Shown here: piece after piece, positions 56,850 to 57,112 of the stretch
Layout of the letters: every line of letters begins with the position of its first letter
Position numbering within the stretch: position 1 is the stretch's first letter
Assembly: GCA_021738535.1 (NCBI GenBank)
Contig: JAIPBU010000025.1
Span: forward strand, 1 to 57,112
Direction: 5' to 3'
DNA: 57,112 nucleotides
Source: Bacteroidales bacterium
Lineage (GTDB): Bacteria; Bacteroidota; Bacteroidia; Bacteroidales; VadinHA17
Made by a program: the position numbers and the translations under genes
The notes under the pieces: model-generated
Told to the model about the DNA's origin: nothing
The model's input: only the letters and a program-made list of their open reading frames with translations
Databases searched by the model: none

Positions 56850-56977
56850 ACCCCCGCCCACTGGCCTGATCCCCGGGTGTGACCCAGCCCACCGGCCAAT
56901 CCCCGGGTGTGACACCCGCCCACCGGCCAATCCCCGGGTGTGACCCCCGCCCACTGGCCTGATCCCCGGGTGGTACC
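56850..56977. repeat. GC-rich tandem array, four units of 30-32 bp
   Basis: Four units share ccccgggtg and gcccac(t/c)ggcc, with tccccggg at intervals of 30, 31 and 32 bases. The array is bounded by a ggtggtacc word on both sides (56844-56852 and 56969-56977). No spacers, so not a CRISPR array. No gene is seen from 56668 to the window end. Confidence 0.85.
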
Positions 56978-56990
56978 GGGGCTATTTCTA

Positions 56991-57112
56991 TTGGGGCTGT
57001 CTCATAAGTCTACCATATTATTTTTTTTCAGGCAAAAATGGGGCGCCCTTTTCCAGTGTTAATAACTTTAGATTTTGTTAAAAAAAGCAGGGGCCGAAGC
57101 CCCTACTAATAC
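56991..57112. repeat. Dispersed-repeat end and GC hairpin
   Basis: The word ggggctgtctcataagtc recurs from the 39.8 kb spacer (there with gttgtctcataagtc). Near the window edge a 7-bp stem, aggggcc-gaa-gcccct (about 57091-57105), forms a hairpin without a clear T-run. Probably the start of an element that continues outside the window. Confidence 0.5.

Noticed and set aside
56850..56977. CRISPR array
   Set aside because: Units are contiguous and unequal with no spacers, and no cas gene is near.

Overview
The window looks like chromosomal DNA of a free-living or sediment-type Bacteroidota (order Bacteroidales/Marinilabiliales or close). The evidence is a short primary sigma factor that lacks region 1.1, promoters of the TTG-N20-TAnnTTTG type, start codons without Shine-Dalgarno sequences, a bTHX ribosomal protein, 6-bladed beta-propeller lipoproteins, DUF4180 and DUF6599 proteins, and many short exported TPR and barrel proteins. 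No species can be named from the sequence alone.

Layout. 1-140: 3' end of a 5S rRNA gene and its terminator. 0.2-6.1 kb: a ThDP enzyme, a bTHX protein with a very long Lys/Glu/Ala tail, kynureninase, and a coupled polysaccharide-deacetylase-like/acyltransferase pair. 6.1-20.4 kb: core genes (ftsE, gyrB, dacB, dapF, an HtrA protease, rpoD) plus an exported TPR protein paired with an outer-membrane barrel protein. 20.5-29.0 kb: membrane and housekeeping genes (PLDc_N peptide, patatin, cation efflux, DUF4180, GT39-like transferase, beta-CASP nuclease, amidohydrolase, TPR lipoprotein). 29.0-30.6 kb: tRNA-Pro(GGG) beside nested inverted repeats, tandem repeats and decayed glycerate kinase and glycerate dehydrogenase genes. 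30.6-37.0 kb: a two-component NtrY/NtrC-like pair, divergent from a TolC / membrane-fusion / ABC-ATPase operon that carries a sigma-54-like promoter and an upstream palindrome. The operon ends without its permease gene.

37.0-45.5 kb is the accessory part. Two 6-bladed beta-propeller lipoproteins each have a small membrane-anchored partner gene. One of them sits in a cassette with a promoter-driven exported Cys-rich peptide, a thioredoxin-fold protein with a CxxC motif and a stand-alone LytTR regulator. This A+T-rich stretch also holds a DUF4249 remnant, a deleted IS4-type transposase gene and a predicted three-way-junction RNA, and lies between a Tat-exported DUF362 protein and a DUF6599 protein. 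I regard the cassette as the best candidate for a little-described system, probably peptide export or sensing.

45.5-57.1 kb: trxB, uvrB, an exported endonuclease/phosphatase-fold protein that has lost almost all catalytic residues, an SRPBCC protein, a small barrel protein, a tightly coupled DMSO-reductase-type molybdoenzyme operon (A, B, C and a TorD-like chaperone), and an alpha-oxoamine synthase flanked by direct repeats. The end holds a GC-rich tandem array. Intergenic spacers throughout carry simple tandem repeats with periods of 6, 7, 8 or 21 bp.
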